Origin: Lachnospiraceae bacterium
Lineage (GTDB): Bacteria; Bacillota; Clostridia; Lachnospirales; Lachnospiraceae
Reading direction: 5' to 3'
NCBI GenBank assembly: GCA_028693165.1
Contig: JAQUVX010000008.1
Span: 1 to 64,000 of the forward strand
Length of the DNA stretch: 64,000 nucleotides
Made by a program: the position numbers and the translations under genes. Below, piece after piece: positions 51,407 through 59,357 of the stretch. Each line of letters starts with the position of its first letter. The stretch's first letter is position 1. The notes beneath the pieces are model-generated. The model was not told where the DNA came from. It saw nothing but the letters and a program-made list of their open reading frames with translations, and did no database searches.

Positions 51407-52999
51407 CTAGCTCAGTCGTCCAAAGGTCTGCGCGATCGCCTCTGCGACCTTCACGCCGTCCATGGCGGCGGAGGTGATGCCGCCCGCATAGCCGGCCCCC
51501 TCGCCGCAGGGGTATAGGCCCCCGACCGTACTCTCAAATTGTTCATCCCGCCAGATCCGCACCGGAGAAGAAGTCCGGCTCTCGATCCCGGCAAGCACTG
51601 CATCCGGCCGGTTGAAGCCGCGGATCACACCGCCAAAGCCTTCCATTGCCTCCAAAAGCGCTTCGTTTAACGCTTCCGGCATAATTCCCCTCACATCGGC
51701 AAAGGCCCACTGGCCGCGCATCTCAGGATCCACAGCGCCTGCGCAAACCGACAGACGATTCTTGCGAAAGTCCCCGTAGAGCTGAACCGGAATCCTGCCG
51801 CCCGCCGCCGCAAACGCGCGCTCCTCCAGCTGACGCTGGAAGGCCACCCCGCCAAGGGCCGAGCGGTCCGGGAAATCCTCCGGTGTGACGGTCACGATCA
51901 GCGCACTGTTGGCGTTGTCTCCGGTTCGGGCATGATAGCTCATCCCGTTGACCGCAAGCCGCCCCTCCTCCGAAGAGGCATTGACCACGTAGCCGCCCGG
52001 ACACATGCAGAAGGAATACACGCCGCGTCCGCTTTTCGTCTGCCTGGTTAGCTTATAGCTCGCCGCGCCCAGCGCGCCGGCCTCCTCCATTCCGTACTGG
52101 GACAGATTGATCAGTTTCTGCGGATGCTGAATGCGCAGTCCCACGGCAAACGCCTTGGCGTCCATGGGAACTCCCCGCGTCTGTAGCATCGCAAAGGTGT
52201 CCCGCGCAGAATGTCCGATGGCAAGCACCACCGCCTCCGCCGGGACCCGGCTTCCATCCGCGGTAAGCACCGCCGCAATCCGGCCGCCGGACAGTTCAAG
52301 ATCCGTCACCTGACAGCCAAACCGCACCTCGCCGCCCAGGCGAAGGATCTCCTCGCGCATACGCTTCACGATCCCGGACAGCACATCGGTGCCGATATGC
52401 GGCTTATTCTGATACAAGATCGCCGGATCTGCACCAAACTCGTGAAACAGCTCCAGAACCAGCTGGTTGCGTCTCAAAGGATCTTTTACCAGCGTATTTA
52501 ATTTCCCGTCCGAGAAGGTTCCCGCTCCGCCTTCCCCGAACTGCACGTTGCTCCGGGTATCCAGTTCTCCCGTGGCCCAGAAATGATCCACCTGTCTCTG
52601 CCTCGTATCCACATCTGCGCCCCGCTCCAGGAGAATCGGACGATATCCGTGCCGCGCCAGCATGAGTCCGCAAAATAGACCCGCAGGCCCCGTTCCGATG
52701 ATGACCGGCGGATTCTTGAGGTGCCCGGTTCCGGAATCCGGAAAGTGGTATGTCTCCTCCTTCGCCAGAACGATCTGCGGATTTTTGGCCTTATGTATCA
52801 CTGTTTCTTCCTGTTCCGTTCTGACATCCACCGTGTAGCTATAATACAACTCCGGTTTCTTTCTGGCATCCAGCGACTGCTTTTTAATCTGAATCTCCAA
52901 AATCGCCTCCGGGGCAAGCTTCAATAACTTCGCAAGCTTTTTCTTTAATGCCTCCGGGGTATGTCCTGCCGGAAGCTTTACCTGTGTCACTCTGATCAT
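51407..52999 (-). CDS. FAD-dependent dehydrogenase-like protein (COG2509 type)
   Basis: A 530-residue protein. The N-terminal 90 residues form a ferredoxin-like segment (MIRVTQVKLPAGHTPEALKK). A dinucleotide-binding GTGPAGLFCGLMLARHG lies near 103 and a second nucleotide region at VVLAIGHSARDTF; the C-terminus has GEGAGYAGGITSAAMDGVK. This fits the widespread, uncharacterised FAD-dependent family. Substrate unknown. It overlaps the next FAD gene by four bases (ATGA). Confidence 0.88.
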   Translation of the reverse strand: MIRVTQVKLPAGHTPEALKKKLAKLLKLAPEAILEIQIKKQSLDARKKPELYYSYTVDVRTEQEETVIHKAKNPQIVLAKEETYHFPDSGTGHLKNPPVIIGTGPAGLFCGLMLARHGYRPILLERGADVDTRQRQVDHFWATGELDTRSNVQFGEGGAGTFSDGKLNTLVKDPLRRNQLVLELFHEFGADPAILYQNKPHIGTDVLSGIVKRMREEILRLGGEVRFGCQVTDLELSGGRIAAVLTADGSRVPAEAVVLAIGHSARDTFAMLQTRGVPMDAKAFAVGLRIQHPQKLINLSQYGMEEAGALGAASYKLTRQTKSGRGVYSFCMCPGGYVVNASSEEGRLAVNGMSYHARTGDNANSALIVTVTPEDFPDRSALGGVAFQRQLEERAFAAAGGRIPVQLYGDFRKNRLSVCAGAVDPEMRGQWAFADVRGIMPEALNEALLEAMEGFGGVIRGFNRPDAVLAGIESRTSSPVRIWRDEQFESTVGGLYPCGEGAGYAGGITSAAMDGVKVAEAIAQTFGRLS

Positions 53000-54228
53000 C
53001 CTTCATCTCTCCCTGCACTTCTTCCTGCAACCGCTCCCGTGGACCAGGCCCACTGCAAATTGTATCCGCCGCATACTCCGTCCACATCCAACAGTTCTCC
53101 GACCAGATAAAGGCCGGGAACCACTCTGGATTCCATGGTTTCGGGCCGGATCTCCCGCGTATCCACACCACCGCAGCAGACCTGCGCCTGCTCAAACGAA
53201 TTGGTCGCAATCACTCTGGTCTGAAACTGTTTTAACTTCATCGTCAGTTTTTCAAGCGATGGCTTTGCAATGTCCCGAACCGGCTGATCCAGCGCAATCC
53301 CGGAAAGCTTTAGCAGCACCCCGGCAAGCTTTCTATTCAGCACGCCGACCAGAAAATCCCCCGCCATGCGTTCCGGCATGGCAGCAGCCCGCTTCTTTAA
53401 AAAGAGACGGGTATCCTCCATACTCTTGGACGGAAGAAAATCAAGTTCTGCCGTCACCGCCTTTCCCTCCGCCAGGGCCACCGACGCAAACCGGCTGACC
53501 TGAAAGGTGGGAATTCCGGAAATGCCATAATCCGTAAGCTGCACCTCGCCCTGATCAGCCGCCAGCGTCCTGCCGTCGCACAGCAGCTTGATCACAGCCT
53601 CGCAGCGAATCCCGGCCAGCTGTTTATAATAGTTTCCCTCACAGCGCAGCTGTACCAGCGCCGGAAGCGGCGTGATCACCGTATGTCCAAGACGCTTTGC
53701 CAGGTCATATCCGCTGCCATCAGAGCCTGTCACCGGTGCCGCCTTAGACCCGGTCGCCAGAATCAGGCGATTCCCGCAAACCATCCCCTGATCGGTGTCA
53801 ACGAAAAACTCCTGCCTGCCTTTTTTTCGGATGCTTTTGACCTGACAGGAAAGCCGTATGGCGATCCCCAGCCGCTCCGCCTCCATGCGCAGGGTATCAA
53901 GCACCGCCGAAGCCTGTTCGGAGTTTGGATAAATATAACCATTTTTATTCTTCGTCACAATTCCGATCTCATCGAAAAAGGCAAGCGTATCCCACACGGA
54001 AAAGCGGTCCAGCACCTTCATCGGAAACTGCTTCTGCGTGCAGCGGTAATGCTCCGCCCGCAGGGATAGATTGGTCATGTTGCATCGGCCGTTTCCGGTG
54101 GAGAGAATCTTTTTGCCGACCCGCTCCATGTGTTCCAGAATCGTCACCTCAGCCCCTTCTCTGGCTGCCGTGATCCCGGCCATCAGCCCCGATGCCCCGC
54201 CGCCGATGATGATAAGCTGTTTCTTCAC
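52996..54228 (-). CDS. HI0933-family NAD(P)/FAD-dependent oxidoreductase
   Basis: About 410 residues. The FAD fingerprint GGGASGLMAGITAA lies near residue 9, then GKKILSTGNGRCNMTN, the hallmark of the HI0933/YtfP-like family; the C-terminus has LLDVDGVCGGYNLQWAWSTG. The biochemical role is unknown. GTG start after GGAGG; the frame extends to 54261 but without a ribosome site. Under its own promoter, it leads the second FAD gene and perhaps proBA. Confidence 0.88.
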   Translation of the reverse strand: MKKQLIIIGGGASGLMAGITAAREGAEVTILEHMERVGKKILSTGNGRCNMTNLSLRAEHYRCTQKQFPMKVLDRFSVWDTLAFFDEIGIVTKNKNGYIYPNSEQASAVLDTLRMEAERLGIAIRLSCQVKSIRKKGRQEFFVDTDQGMVCGNRLILATGSKAAPVTGSDGSGYDLAKRLGHTVITPLPALVQLRCEGNYYKQLAGIRCEAVIKLLCDGRTLAADQGEVQLTDYGISGIPTFQVSRFASVALAEGKAVTAELDFLPSKSMEDTRLFLKKRAAAMPERMAGDFLVGVLNRKLAGVLLKLSGIALDQPVRDIAKPSLEKLTMKLKQFQTRVIATNSFEQAQVCCGGVDTREIRPETMESRVVPGLYLVGELLDVDGVCGGYNLQWAWSTGAVAGRSAGRDEG

Positions 54229-54272
54229 TTTACTTCCTCCGTCCCTGTTCCTCGTTCTCATTCGTTCCTACT

Positions 54273-54301
54273 ATTGTATCCAGTTTAACCGTTCTTTTCA
54301 A
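54273..54301 (-). promoter_or_regulatory. Promoter of the FAD gene pair
   Basis: Minus-strand TTGAAA, 17 bases, TACAAT, about 45 bases before the GTG start. Confidence 0.75.
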
Positions 54302-54336
54302 GCACATTTTTTGTTCGTAATTTCTCATCTCCCGAT

Positions 54337-54726
54337 TCAGCTTGTGTAGGATTCCAGATAGTGAAATACCTCCATCATGGACGGGAACCAGATTCCCTCC
54401 CGCAGACGTTCCTGCTCCGGAACCGGGAAATCGGCAAGCGGCACATGGGTGTACAGACAAAGTGTCTTCTGATCCTTCAAAAACACCAGCAAAAATCCGT
54501 CTTCTGCCACCAGGTAATACGCCTCCTGACTCAGCGTCTCATGCCGAACCTGCTGGTTGACGGCCATCTGATCTTCTGTGACGGTCTCACTCACAGGCTC
54601 CGTACTCAAGGTCTCTTCGGCTGTTGTCTGCTCCCGGCTGCGCCGCTGGGCCGCAAATCCGACTGCCACACAGGCCGCACTGACTGCCAGAAATAATAAG
54701 ATCAGGTAAATACCATACTTTTTCAT
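54337..54726 (-). CDS. BofC C-terminal-domain-like membrane protein
   Basis: A 129-residue protein with one N-terminal membrane helix (4-24) and a Glu/Thr-rich stretch. The C-terminal domain (about 68-129) reads YLVAEDGFLLVF...LREGIW...EVFHYLESYTS and resembles the end of BofC. In Bacillus, BofC is an intermembrane forespore protein that restrains SpoIVB and thereby sigmaK activation. The similarity is by eye and confined to that domain. ATG at 54726 follows GGAGG; the frame upstream to 54792 overlaps nothing useful. Confidence 0.65.
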   Translation of the reverse strand: MKKYGIYLILLFLAVSAACVAVGFAAQRRSREQTTAEETLSTEPVSETVTEDQMAVNQQVRHETLSQEAYYLVAEDGFLLVFLKDQKTLCLYTHVPLADFPVPEQERLREGIWFPSMMEVFHYLESYTS

Positions 54727-54800
54727 CGTAAAAACCTCCGTATGTATAGTATTTGCCTGATCTTCTATTTTTATCCAAGAACCTTTATCCAAGGACCTGT

Positions 54801-55952
54801 CTACTCTTTTCCTTCGATCTGTGCCAGTCCCATATCGCCGGTCGTGGCAATGCAGACCCAGGTCTTTCCCGGATTCAGCACGATCTCATTGCCGCTGGCA
54901 TCATAATAATGCGTCACGCCGAATTCGCCGTCCTTCCGGCAGACCACATCCTCCGCCTGTCCGCCCGTGATAAAATACCCCCATCCGTCCGCCTGGACAT
55001 TGATGTTACGGTAAGCGGTCGATGCGTAATACCCCGCCGGACAATACTGGATGATGATGTTGCTGACCGCGATGGGACCCTCGTTTCCCTTATGTACATC
55101 GCCGTACTGATACCGATAGTAAAGGCCGTCGTCCTCGTGATACTCAAACCATGGATTGTTGAACTTATAGCCCGGCGTCACCCTCCAGGCATCCCGCACG
55201 TCCGCGCCCTCAAGCACCGCACGCTGTCCGGTTCCCGCGAACCGGAAATGTCCGTCATAGTCCGCATCATATTCCTGGGAATAGCCCAGCCGTTCAATCG
55301 CCCGCTGAATCCCGGAAAAGCTTGCATATGCATTGTGCGGCGCACGCTTGTCCTTCGAGCGGTAAAATGCGGTACTTCCGACACCCTCGATCCCGTTGAT
55401 ATTGTCCACATATTTCAGATAAGGCTTCGCGAAGGTACTCTGGCCGAAATGCGCATAGATCGCGTCAAACTCCCGCGCAAAATAGACGTAGTAGGTCCGG
55501 CAGCTTCGCACCGAGCCGATCCGGTCAAGGTCATCGTAATTCTCCATGATGGCCATATAGCGGTTCATGCTCGCTTCCACCGGGGCCTCGTACACCACGC
55601 CGGCCCGATTGATGCCGTACTGCGGCAGAGATGCCTTGTCGTTGCTCATCATGATCGCAAGCGGACGGCGGTTCCCCTGCGCCACCGGAACCATCTCACC
55701 GGTTAAGTAGCTGCGGATCATCCCATCCACCTCAACCCGTTCCTCCGGGACATATCCGGCTGAAGTTTCCGCCTCCGCCTCCGTCTCCTCCTCGGTCGTC
55801 TCCGGAACCGGAGCCTCCGTCGTGGGCGCAGCCGTCTGCGTCTCCACGGCCGAAGTTTCCGCCGGGGCCTGTACCTGTTTCTGACAGCCGCAGCCAAGAC
55901 AAATGACTGCGCCCAAGGTGATCCCATATGCCAGTTTCCAGCATGTTTTCAT
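54801..55952 (-). CDS. DUF3048 (YerB-like) lipoprotein
   Basis: About 383 residues. A lipoprotein signal (VICLGCGC) is followed by a Thr/Glu-rich linker (about 35-70) and the DUF3048 domain: PLAIMMSNDKASLPQYGINRA, EASMNRYMAIM, GSVRSCRTYYVYFAREFDAIYAHFG and a C-terminal GKTWVCIATTG. Role unknown; probably exported. ATG at 55952 after GAGGG shares bases with the ybeY stop; the extension to 56039 is rejected. Confidence 0.87.
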   Translation of the reverse strand: MKTCWKLAYGITLGAVICLGCGCQKQVQAPAETSAVETQTAAPTTEAPVPETTEEETEAEAETSAGYVPEERVEVDGMIRSYLTGEMVPVAQGNRRPLAIMMSNDKASLPQYGINRAGVVYEAPVEASMNRYMAIMENYDDLDRIGSVRSCRTYYVYFAREFDAIYAHFGQSTFAKPYLKYVDNINGIEGVGSTAFYRSKDKRAPHNAYASFSGIQRAIERLGYSQEYDADYDGHFRFAGTGQRAVLEGADVRDAWRVTPGYKFNNPWFEYHEDDGLYYRYQYGDVHKGNEGPIAVSNIIIQYCPAGYYASTAYRNINVQADGWGYFITGGQAEDVVCRKDGEFGVTHYYDASGNEIVLNPGKTWVCIATTGDMGLAQIEGKE

Positions 55953-56446
55953 CGGCTGTAGCCCTCTTTTTCCAGAATTTCTCTCTGTCGCTGTTCCATG
56001 CGTTCCCGCTCGTCTTCCTCCATGTGATCGTAGCCGCACAGATGCAGCATACTGTGTGCGACCAGAAACGCCAGCTCGCGTTCCTGCGAGTGTCCGAACT
56101 GCTCCGCCTGCTCGATAACCTTCTCCACGGAGATGATAATATCGCCCAGAATCAGCTCTCCGGTCTCCGGATTAAAATAATCCTCCACCTGCTCCTCCAC
56201 ATGATCAAAATTCGATTCCTGCTCAAAGTCAATCATCGGAAAGGACAGCACATCCGTCGGTGCGTCGATCTGCCGGTAATCCCGGTTGATCTCCTGGATC
56301 GCATCGTTGTCCGTCAGGATCACATTGACCTCTGCCTCGTAGGGACACTGCTCATAATAAAGCGCCGCCGGAACAATGTCGTTGACAATCTTCTCATAGG
56401 GAATCTTCAGTTCTTTGTCTGTCTCATATTCAATGTTTATGGTCAT
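55949..56446 (-). CDS. ybeY: Endoribonuclease YbeY
   Basis: A 165-residue zinc-dependent rRNA-maturation nuclease. The zinc motif HSMLHLCGYDH (three His) near 130 is intact. It matures the 16S 3' end and takes part in ribosome quality control. It overlaps phoH upstream by 17 bases and DUF3048 downstream by four. Confidence 0.95.
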   Translation of the reverse strand: MTINIEYETDKELKIPYEKIVNDIVPAALYYEQCPYEAEVNVILTDNDAIQEINRDYRQIDAPTDVLSFPMIDFEQESNFDHVEEQVEDYFNPETGELILGDIIISVEKVIEQAEQFGHSQERELAFLVAHSMLHLCGYDHMEEDERERMEQRQREILEKEGYSR

Positions 56447-57440
56447 AACGTGTCCTCACTCCCGGCTTTCCGTCTGCCGGTCTGCTCTTCTTTTCGTATT
56501 CATCATAAGCCTGTACAATCTTCTGCACCAGCGGATGACGTACCACATCGCTACTGGTCAGGTTGCAGAAGCCGATATCATCAATCCGGTGCAGAATCTT
56601 CATCGCCATATCAAGACCGGACACCGCTCCGCTCGGCAGATCCTTCTGCGTCTTGTCTCCGGTTACGATCACCTTGGAGCCAAATCCGATACGGGTCAGA
56701 AACATCTTCATCTGCGCCGGTGTCGTATTCTGCGCCTCATCCAGGATAATGTAGGCATTGTCCAGGGTGCGGCCCCGCATGTAGGCCAGCGGTGCCACCT
56801 CAATAAGCCCCTTCTCCGAGTTGTGCAGATAGCTCTCCGCCCCCATGATCTGATACAGGGCGTCATAAAGCGGCCTGAGATAAGGATCGATCTTGCTCTG
56901 CAAATCACCCGGAAGAAAACCCAGCTTCTCGCCGGCCTCAATCGCCGGCCGCGTCAGGATGATCCGGTTTACCTCTCCGTTTTTGAATGCCTGAATCGCC
57001 ATCGCCATGGCAAGATACGTCTTTCCGGTACCGGCCGGTCCGATGCCGAAGACGATCATCTTCTTTCGTATCATATCCACATACTGCTTCTGTCCAACGG
57101 TCTTTGGCTTCACCGGTTTTCCGTTGATCGTGCGGCAGATGATGTCTTTATCGATTTCCAGAATCGCATGATCCGATTCGGTAAAGGAAAGGGACAGTGC
57201 GTAGTCCACATTCTGCTCCGTGATGGCATTGCCGCGTTTGGACAACTCCACCAGATTATTGAATACACTCTTGGCTCTCTGTATCATCACCTCCGGGCCA
57301 ATCAGCTTGATGGCACCGTCACGAGCCACAATCGTCACATGCAGCGTCCGTTCGATCTTTTTCAAATAGCTGTCAAACTGACCGCACACATTCTTCTCAT
57401 GCTCGGCAGGGATATCAATTATGGTTTCCATTACGCTCAT
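56430..57440 (-). CDS. phoH: PhoH-family ATPase
   Basis: A 336-residue protein. The N-terminal KH-like part is followed by the PhoH ATPase with Walker A GPAGTGKTYLAMAMA (near 137), LTRPAIEAGEKLGFLPGD and DEAQNTTPAQMK (Walker B). It is the usual partner of YbeY, and a role in RNA processing is assumed. Its start overlaps yqfD by 26 bases. Confidence 0.94.
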   Translation of the reverse strand: MSVMETIIDIPAEHEKNVCGQFDSYLKKIERTLHVTIVARDGAIKLIGPEVMIQRAKSVFNNLVELSKRGNAITEQNVDYALSLSFTESDHAILEIDKDIICRTINGKPVKPKTVGQKQYVDMIRKKMIVFGIGPAGTGKTYLAMAMAIQAFKNGEVNRIILTRPAIEAGEKLGFLPGDLQSKIDPYLRPLYDALYQIMGAESYLHNSEKGLIEVAPLAYMRGRTLDNAYIILDEAQNTTPAQMKMFLTRIGFGSKVIVTGDKTQKDLPSGAVSGLDMAMKILHRIDDIGFCNLTSSDVVRHPLVQKIVQAYDEYEKKSRPADGKPGVRTRYDHKH

Positions 57441-58656
57441 CTGGTTGTTCTTGCTCCTCTTCCTGCTTTATATTCTGTCCGACGCCCACCGGTTCCTCCA
57501 GGATGAAATCACCCTGTACCACCCAATGAGTGCTCTTATCTAGTATTTTAACATTATTTTCAATTATTTGTACCCCCTTTTGCATTAAATTTTGAATTTT
57601 TGCGTTATTGATCTGCTCTTTTAAGGCATCAAGCTCATCCGGCCTGCGAATTCGCTGATATGTCCCATATTCCCGCGCCGTGATGCGGCTCCACCAGACC
57701 GGAAGATAAAAATCCCCCAGCAAAACAGCCTGGTGCGATTCCTCCGTAATCTCCCACTGCGTCTCGGCGCTTCCCGGCAGCAGGCAGATCAGATCGTAAT
57801 GGAACATGCGCAGACGAATTCCGTGCCGCACCTGTTTCGTGTAAGCTTTTTCAGTTACCAGTCGTGGGATGGATTCCCGGAAGCTCTGGGACGTGCGCAG
57901 ACGGATATCGGCATCGGCCCGCACATAGCGGCAGCCAACCTCTTCCTCCGCATCGTTCAGAATTGGAATCCGGCCGCTGACCAAAAGACTTCCAGCCTCC
58001 ACCACATCCCCCTTTTTGACCATGCACCTTCCCTGCCGTACCAGAATCTCCGTGATGGTACCGCCCTTCTCGGCAACCAGATCCCGCGGGGCATCCTCTT
58101 TTGTGGGCATCGCCCCGATCACCTCATTTTCCTTTACCTTGATCAGCAGCCGCGTGCCGGAAATCCGCGCCGACACCCACAGAATCTCCGGGTATTGACT
58201 TCGGATGGATTCCTCCAGCAGATCACAGTCGATCTGATGCTTTGGGCTTCCATAGCGCACCTGCCGTGTATCCAGATAATGCAGAAGCATGTCATCGGTA
58301 AAACGGTAATTTCCTTCCAGACTGATGTTCCATATGAAGCGCGACATGACAAACAAAATCAAAAAAAAGCATGCAACGCCGACTGCATACCATTTCCGAT
58401 ACCGGTTCCGATGTAAAAAAAAAGGAAGTCCGTACCTTCCCTTAAGCTTCAAATGCACGCCTGCCTTTCGCGCAAGCGGACGGATACGCCGGTAGTCCGA
58501 GAGTGTGATGCAAAATTCATATCCCTGCTCCCGATACCGAAGATTCCAGATGATAATCTGATTGGCCATGCAGAGATTCAAGAACCGTTCCGGCGAAAAT
58601 CCAGTCAGAGCAACGCGAAGATATCCTCTGTAATATCGCATGAGGGCCTGTTTCAC
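57415..58656 (-). CDS. yqfD: Sporulation protein YqfD
   Basis: About 413 residues. GYLRVALTGFSPERFLNLC at the start, one membrane helix near 90-110 (VACFFLILFVMSRFIW), and an extracytoplasmic part with RISGTRLLIKVKENEV. YqfD belongs to the sigmaE-dependent forespore-engulfment group in spore formers. GTG at 58656 is chosen (GGGAG eight bases before); a TTG overlapping the yqfC stop is the other option. Confidence 0.9.
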   Translation of the reverse strand: MKQALMRYYRGYLRVALTGFSPERFLNLCMANQIIIWNLRYREQGYEFCITLSDYRRIRPLARKAGVHLKLKGRYGLPFFLHRNRYRKWYAVGVACFFLILFVMSRFIWNISLEGNYRFTDDMLLHYLDTRQVRYGSPKHQIDCDLLEESIRSQYPEILWVSARISGTRLLIKVKENEVIGAMPTKEDAPRDLVAEKGGTITEILVRQGRCMVKKGDVVEAGSLLVSGRIPILNDAEEEVGCRYVRADADIRLRTSQSFRESIPRLVTEKAYTKQVRHGIRLRMFHYDLICLLPGSAETQWEITEESHQAVLLGDFYLPVWWSRITAREYGTYQRIRRPDELDALKEQINNAKIQNLMQKGVQIIENNVKILDKSTHWVVQGDFILEEPVGVGQNIKQEEEQEQPDERNGNHN

Positions 58657-58673
58657 AGCGTTCACTCCCGTCT

Positions 58674-58943
58674 TCAATCTCCAAATTCCATTCCCTGAAT
58701 CTGCCCCGTAATCTTCATCTCATCGTGATTATAATAATCGATATGAAGCCGTCTCCCATAAATCTGCAGCTTACAGTGCCGGGCCTGCAGTTTGATCGTC
58801 TTATCATCGTAGATCAGAATTCCACGATAATTTTCGATGGTTACGCTGCAGCGTCCGACAAAGGAGATCAGCACCTCTCCCAGTACAACATCCCTGGGAA
58901 GCTTTAACCCTTCTGCGGCGGCAATCCGAATCTGTTCCAGCAC
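58674..58943 (-). CDS. yqfC: Sporulation protein YqfC
   Basis: An 89-residue protein with LPRDVVLGEVLISFVGRCSV, then ENYRGILIYDD and a final LHIDYYNHDEMKITGQI, the YqfC/YabP-like fold. It almost always precedes yqfD and depends on sporulation control in Bacillus. The GTG start has a modest GGGGAA. Confidence 0.9.
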   Translation of the reverse strand: MLEQIRIAAAEGLKLPRDVVLGEVLISFVGRCSVTIENYRGILIYDDKTIKLQARHCKLQIYGRRLHIDYYNHDEMKITGQIQGMEFGD

Positions 58944-58982
58944 CTGCGTTTCCCCGGTCTTTGTGATTACTATTATTGTACG

Positions 58983-59011
58983 AAAAAATCCCCAGTCTTA
59001 TGACTGGGGAT
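58983..59011 (-). terminator. Terminator after rpsU
   Basis: Minus strand ATCCCCAGTC and GACTGGGGAT make a 10-bp stem with loop ATAA, followed by six T residues. Confidence 0.9.
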
Positions 59012-59021
59012 TCCGGAACAT

Positions 59022-59198
59022 TTAGTTGAATTTACGTTTTCTTGCAGCTTCAGACTTTTTCTTGCGTCTTACGCTTGGTTTTTCGTAATGCTCTCTCTTA
59101 CGAATTTCCTGCTGAATACCAGCCTTTGCGCAGTTTCTTTTGAATCTGCGTAACGCGCTGTCCAGGGTCTCGTTTTCTTTAACGATAACGTTTGACAT
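59022..59198 (-). CDS. rpsU: 30S ribosomal protein S21
   Basis: A 58-residue basic protein translated by hand from the minus strand: it begins [19 protein letters not shown], then [10 protein letters not shown] and REHYEKPS, and ends in a Lys/Arg-rich tail. S21 binds near the anti-Shine-Dalgarno end of 16S rRNA and aids initiation. It is monocistronic, with its own promoter and terminator. Confidence 0.96.
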   Translation of the reverse strand: MSNVIVKENETLDSALRRFKRNCAKAGIQQEIRKREHYEKPSVRRKKKSEAARKRKFN

Positions 59199-59274
59199 AG
59201 CTCACACCTAACCTCCCTCCAGTTGTGTACTTGTGCATAATACAACTGTTTGGGTATTTTATAGCACTGGTATG

Positions 59275-59302
59275 ATTATAGCATAAAATCTTCATTCGTC
59301 AA
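59275..59302 (-). promoter_or_regulatory. Promoter of rpsU
   Basis: Minus-strand TTGACG, 16 bases, extended TGCTATAAT. The leader contains an AGTTGT/ACAACT hairpin at about 59221-59247. Confidence 0.75.
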
Positions 59303-59357
59303 CTACTTTTTTGGATTTTATGCAAATCTTTATACAAATTTTTCGCAAAGCTTTGGA

